Source: Caulobacter sp. FWC26 (GTDB lineage: Bacteria; Pseudomonadota; Alphaproteobacteria; Caulobacterales; Caulobacteraceae). Taken from it: a stretch of 64,000 nucleotides of DNA. The stretch lies in the NCBI RefSeq assembly GCF_002742645.2, contig NZ_CP033875.1, positions 3,636,001 to 3,700,000 of the forward strand, given 5' to 3'. Position 1 is the first letter of the stretch, and each line of letters opens with the position of its first letter. Shown here piece after piece: positions 62,000 through 64,000 of the stretch. The notes below the pieces were generated by a model. That model saw only the letters and a program-made list of their open reading frames with translations, was not told the origin of the DNA and did not search any database. Position numbers and translations under genes: made by a program.

Positions 62000-64000
62000 A
62001 TGACCGACTGGGACAGCCTCGACGCCGGCAAGTATCGCGACGAAGCCGCGGTGATCGCCGACCTGCTCGCCGCCAAGCCGCTCTCCGCCGAGGACCGCGC
62101 CGCCGTCCGCGCCGAGGCCGAGGCCCTGGTGCGCGGCGCCCGCCGCAGCGTCCGCAAGCAGGGCGTCGTCGAAAGCTTCCTGCAGGAGTTCAGCCTGGGC
62201 ACCCGCGAGGGCCTGGCTTTGATGTGCTTGGCCGAGGCGCTGCTGCGCACGCCCGACGACGACACCCGCGACAAGCTGATCGCCGAGAAGATCGGCTCGG
62301 CCGACTGGGCCTCGCACCTGGGCGGCTCCGACAGCCTGTTCGTCAACGCCTCGACCTGGGGCCTGATGCTGACCGGCAAGATCGTCGAGCCCGACGACGA
62401 GGCCAAGAAGGATCTGCCCGGCTTCGTCAAGAAGCTGGCCGGACGCCTGGGCGAGCCGGTGATCCGCGCCGCCGTGGGGCAGGCCATCCGCATCATGGGC
62501 GAGCAGTTCGTGCTGGGCCGTACGATCGAGGCGGCGATCAAGCGCGCCGCGAGCGAAGACACCATGTGCTCGTTCGACATGCTGGGCGAAGGCGCCCGCA
62601 CCGCCGCCGACGCCGAGCGCTACGAGAAGGCCTATGCCGACGCCATCGAGACGGTCGGCAAGCTGTCGAACGGCGCCGGTCCCGAGAAGGGCCATGGCGT
62701 CTCGGTCAAGCTGTCGGCCCTGTGCCCGCGCTATGAGGCCACCCACGAAGACCGCGTCTGGGAAGAGCTCTATCCCCGCACCCTGCGCCTGGCCAAGATC
62801 GCCGCGCGCCACAACCTCAACTTCACCATCGACGCCGAAGAGGCCGACCGCCTCGCCCTGTCGCTGAAGCTGCTGGACAAGCTGTGCCGCGAGCCGGAGT
62901 TGGGCGACTGGAAGGGCCTGGGCCTGGCCGTCCAGGCCTATCAGAAGCGCTGCGGCGAGGTGATCGCCCGCCTCAAGGCGCTGTCGGAAGAGACCGGCCG
63001 CCGCCTGATGGTCCGCCTCGTCAAGGGCGCCTATTGGGACAGCGAGATCAAGCGCGCCCAGGTCGCGGGCCGCCCGGACTACCCGGTCTATACGACCAAG
63101 CCCGCCACGGACCTGTCGTACCTGGTCAACGCCAAGGCCCTGATCGACGCCGCCCCGCACCTCTACGCCCAGTTCGCCACTCACAACGCCCACACCCTGG
63201 CGGCCGTGGTCCGCATGGCCAAGAACGCCGGCGTCACGATCGAGCACCAACGCCTGCACGGCATGGGCGAGGCGCTCTACAAGGCCGCCGACGACCTCTA
63301 TGACGGCATCGTCCTGCGGGCCTACGCCCCGGTGGGCGGTCACGAAGACCTGCTGCCCTATCTGGTCCGTCGTCTGCTGGAGAACGGCGCCAACACCAGC
63401 TTCGTCCACGCCCTGCTGGACGAGCGCGTGCCGGTCGAGAAGGTCGTCACTGACCCGATCGACGTGGTCGAGGCCCATCCCGATCGCCACGCCAAGATCC
63501 CGACGCCGATCCGCGTCTATGGCGACCGCCGCCAGAACAGCGCGGGCCTGGATCTCTCGGTAAAGGCCGATCGCGCTCGCCTCGAGGCCGCCGTCGCCGC
63601 CCTGGACGGCGTCACCCTATCGGCCGGTCCGCTGGTCGGCGGCAAGGTCATGGCCGGCGGCGCGCCGCTGCCGGTGATCGCCCCCGCCAATACGCAGAAG
63701 ACCATCGGGGTCGTGTCGGAGGCGCAAGCCCCACAGATCGACGAGGCCTTCAATCTGGCCCGCGCCGCGCAACCGGCCTGGGACCGCGCCGGCGGCGTGG
63801 CTCGCGCACAGGTGCTGCGCGCCATGGGCGATGCGCTGGAAACCAATATCGAGCGCCTGATCGCCATCCTGTCGCGTGAAGCCGGCAAGACCCTGTCGGA
63901 CGGCATCGCCGAGGTGCGCGAGGCCGTAGACTTCTGCCGCTACTACGCGGTGCTGGCCGAGGATCAGTTCGGCGAGGCCGAGATCCTCAAAGGTCCGGTC
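62000..64000 (+). CDS. putA: Bifunctional proline dehydrogenase/P5C dehydrogenase PutA (3' partial)
   Basis: Oxidises proline to glutamate. 667 codons lie in the window and the frame is open at the end; the typical protein is about 1000 residues or more, so the rest is outside. The visible part: an N-terminal arm helix region, the FAD proline dehydrogenase domain (GHGVSVKLSALCPRYEATHE, MVRLVKGAYWDSEIKRAQ, FATHNAHTLA, HQRLHGMGEALY, RAYAPVGGHEDLLPYLVRRL) and the beginning of the aldehyde dehydrogenase domain from about 540 (SREAGKTLSDGIAEVREAVD at the end). No N-terminal ribbon-helix-helix domain, so unlike E. coli PutA it is not its own repressor; PutR does that job. Confidence 0.96.
   Translation, partial: MTDWDSLDAGKYRDEAAVIADLLAAKPLSAEDRAAVRAEAEALVRGARRSVRKQGVVESFLQEFSLGTREGLALMCLAEALLRTPDDDTRDKLIAEKIGSADWASHLGGSDSLFVNASTWGLMLTGKIVEPDDEAKKDLPGFVKKLAGRLGEPVIRAAVGQAIRIMGEQFVLGRTIEAAIKRAASEDTMCSFDMLGEGARTAADAERYEKAYADAIETVGKLSNGAGPEKGHGVSVKLSALCPRYEATHEDRVWEELYPRTLRLAKIAARHNLNFTIDAEEADRLALSLKLLDKLCREPELGDWKGLGLAVQAYQKRCGEVIARLKALSEETGRRLMVRLVKGAYWDSEIKRAQVAGRPDYPVYTTKPATDLSYLVNAKALIDAAPHLYAQFATHNAHTLAAVVRMAKNAGVTIEHQRLHGMGEALYKAADDLYDGIVLRAYAPVGGHEDLLPYLVRRLLENGANTSFVHALLDERVPVEKVVTDPIDVVEAHPDRHAKIPTPIRVYGDRRQNSAGLDLSVKADRARLEAAVAALDGVTLSAGPLVGGKVMAGGAPLPVIAPANTQKTIGVVSEAQAPQIDEAFNLARAAQPAWDRAGGVARAQVLRAMGDALETNIERLIAILSREAGKTLSDGIAEVREAVDFCRYYAVLAEDQFGEAEILKGPV

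Overview
The window looks like a chromosomal segment of a Caulobacter, close to C. vibrioides/crescentus. GC is very high with strong third-position G/C, and gene order and products match what I recall of that genome: the xylose-inducible xylXABCD operon with its XylR-type operator, a TonB-dependent receptor and xylE beside it, the tipR/acrAB-nodT efflux locus, and putR/putA. I see no rRNA, tRNA, CRISPR array, integrase or transposase.

Layout. 1-5.7 kb: a membrane-protein tail, a GGDEF-EAL c-di-GMP protein, prfA, an RsuA/RluF-type pseudouridine synthase, a 54-aa ORF and a DUF6624 protein. 5.9-11.7 kb: ispG and a small exported protein, a RodZ-like protein, ptsP and a glycine-zipper protein. 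11.8-17.8 kb: an EamA transporter split by one in-frame TGA, its neighbouring AraC regulator, an LpqC-type esterase, a stand-alone CZB domain and lysC. 17.9-26.6 kb: ubiG, two more glycine-zipper proteins, an ABC exporter pair, a multi-PAS HWE kinase and the helicase rhlE. 27-31.6 kb: a retropepsin-like protease overlapping a small partner gene, mutT with a Flp-pilin-like gene fused to its stop codon, a methyltransferase and comF sharing start-codon bases, grxC, a nitrilase-family amidase and a DUF1178 protein. 31.7-34.7 kb: a one-protein MmeI-like restriction-modification enzyme whose recognition domain has foreign codon use. 34.9-51.7 kb: two hypothetical genes, then xylose metabolism (xylXABCD; later a TonB receptor, xylE, a secreted GH43 enzyme and a CE12-like esterase), with a TPR-GNAT fusion and a YghU-type GST in between. 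51.7-64 kb: a beta-CASP nuclease, a LOG protein, tipR/acrA/acrB/nodT, a 54-aa ORF, putR and the start of putA, which runs off the end.

How it works together. Xylan fragments could be trimmed and deacetylated by the secreted GH43 and CE12-like proteins, cross the outer membrane through the TonB receptor and the inner membrane through XylE, and be oxidised by XylB, XylC, XylD, XylX and XylA to alpha-ketoglutarate. A XylR-type operator overlaps the xylX promoter and a weaker match lies before xylE. TipR would repress AcrAB-NodT through a perfect 24-bp palindrome. PutR would activate putA.

Intergenic DNA is rich in dispersed palindromic elements of at least five families. Some begin TAGAGC and supply the stop codon of the neighbouring gene. 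Three convergent gene pairs share both stop codons in one CTAG.
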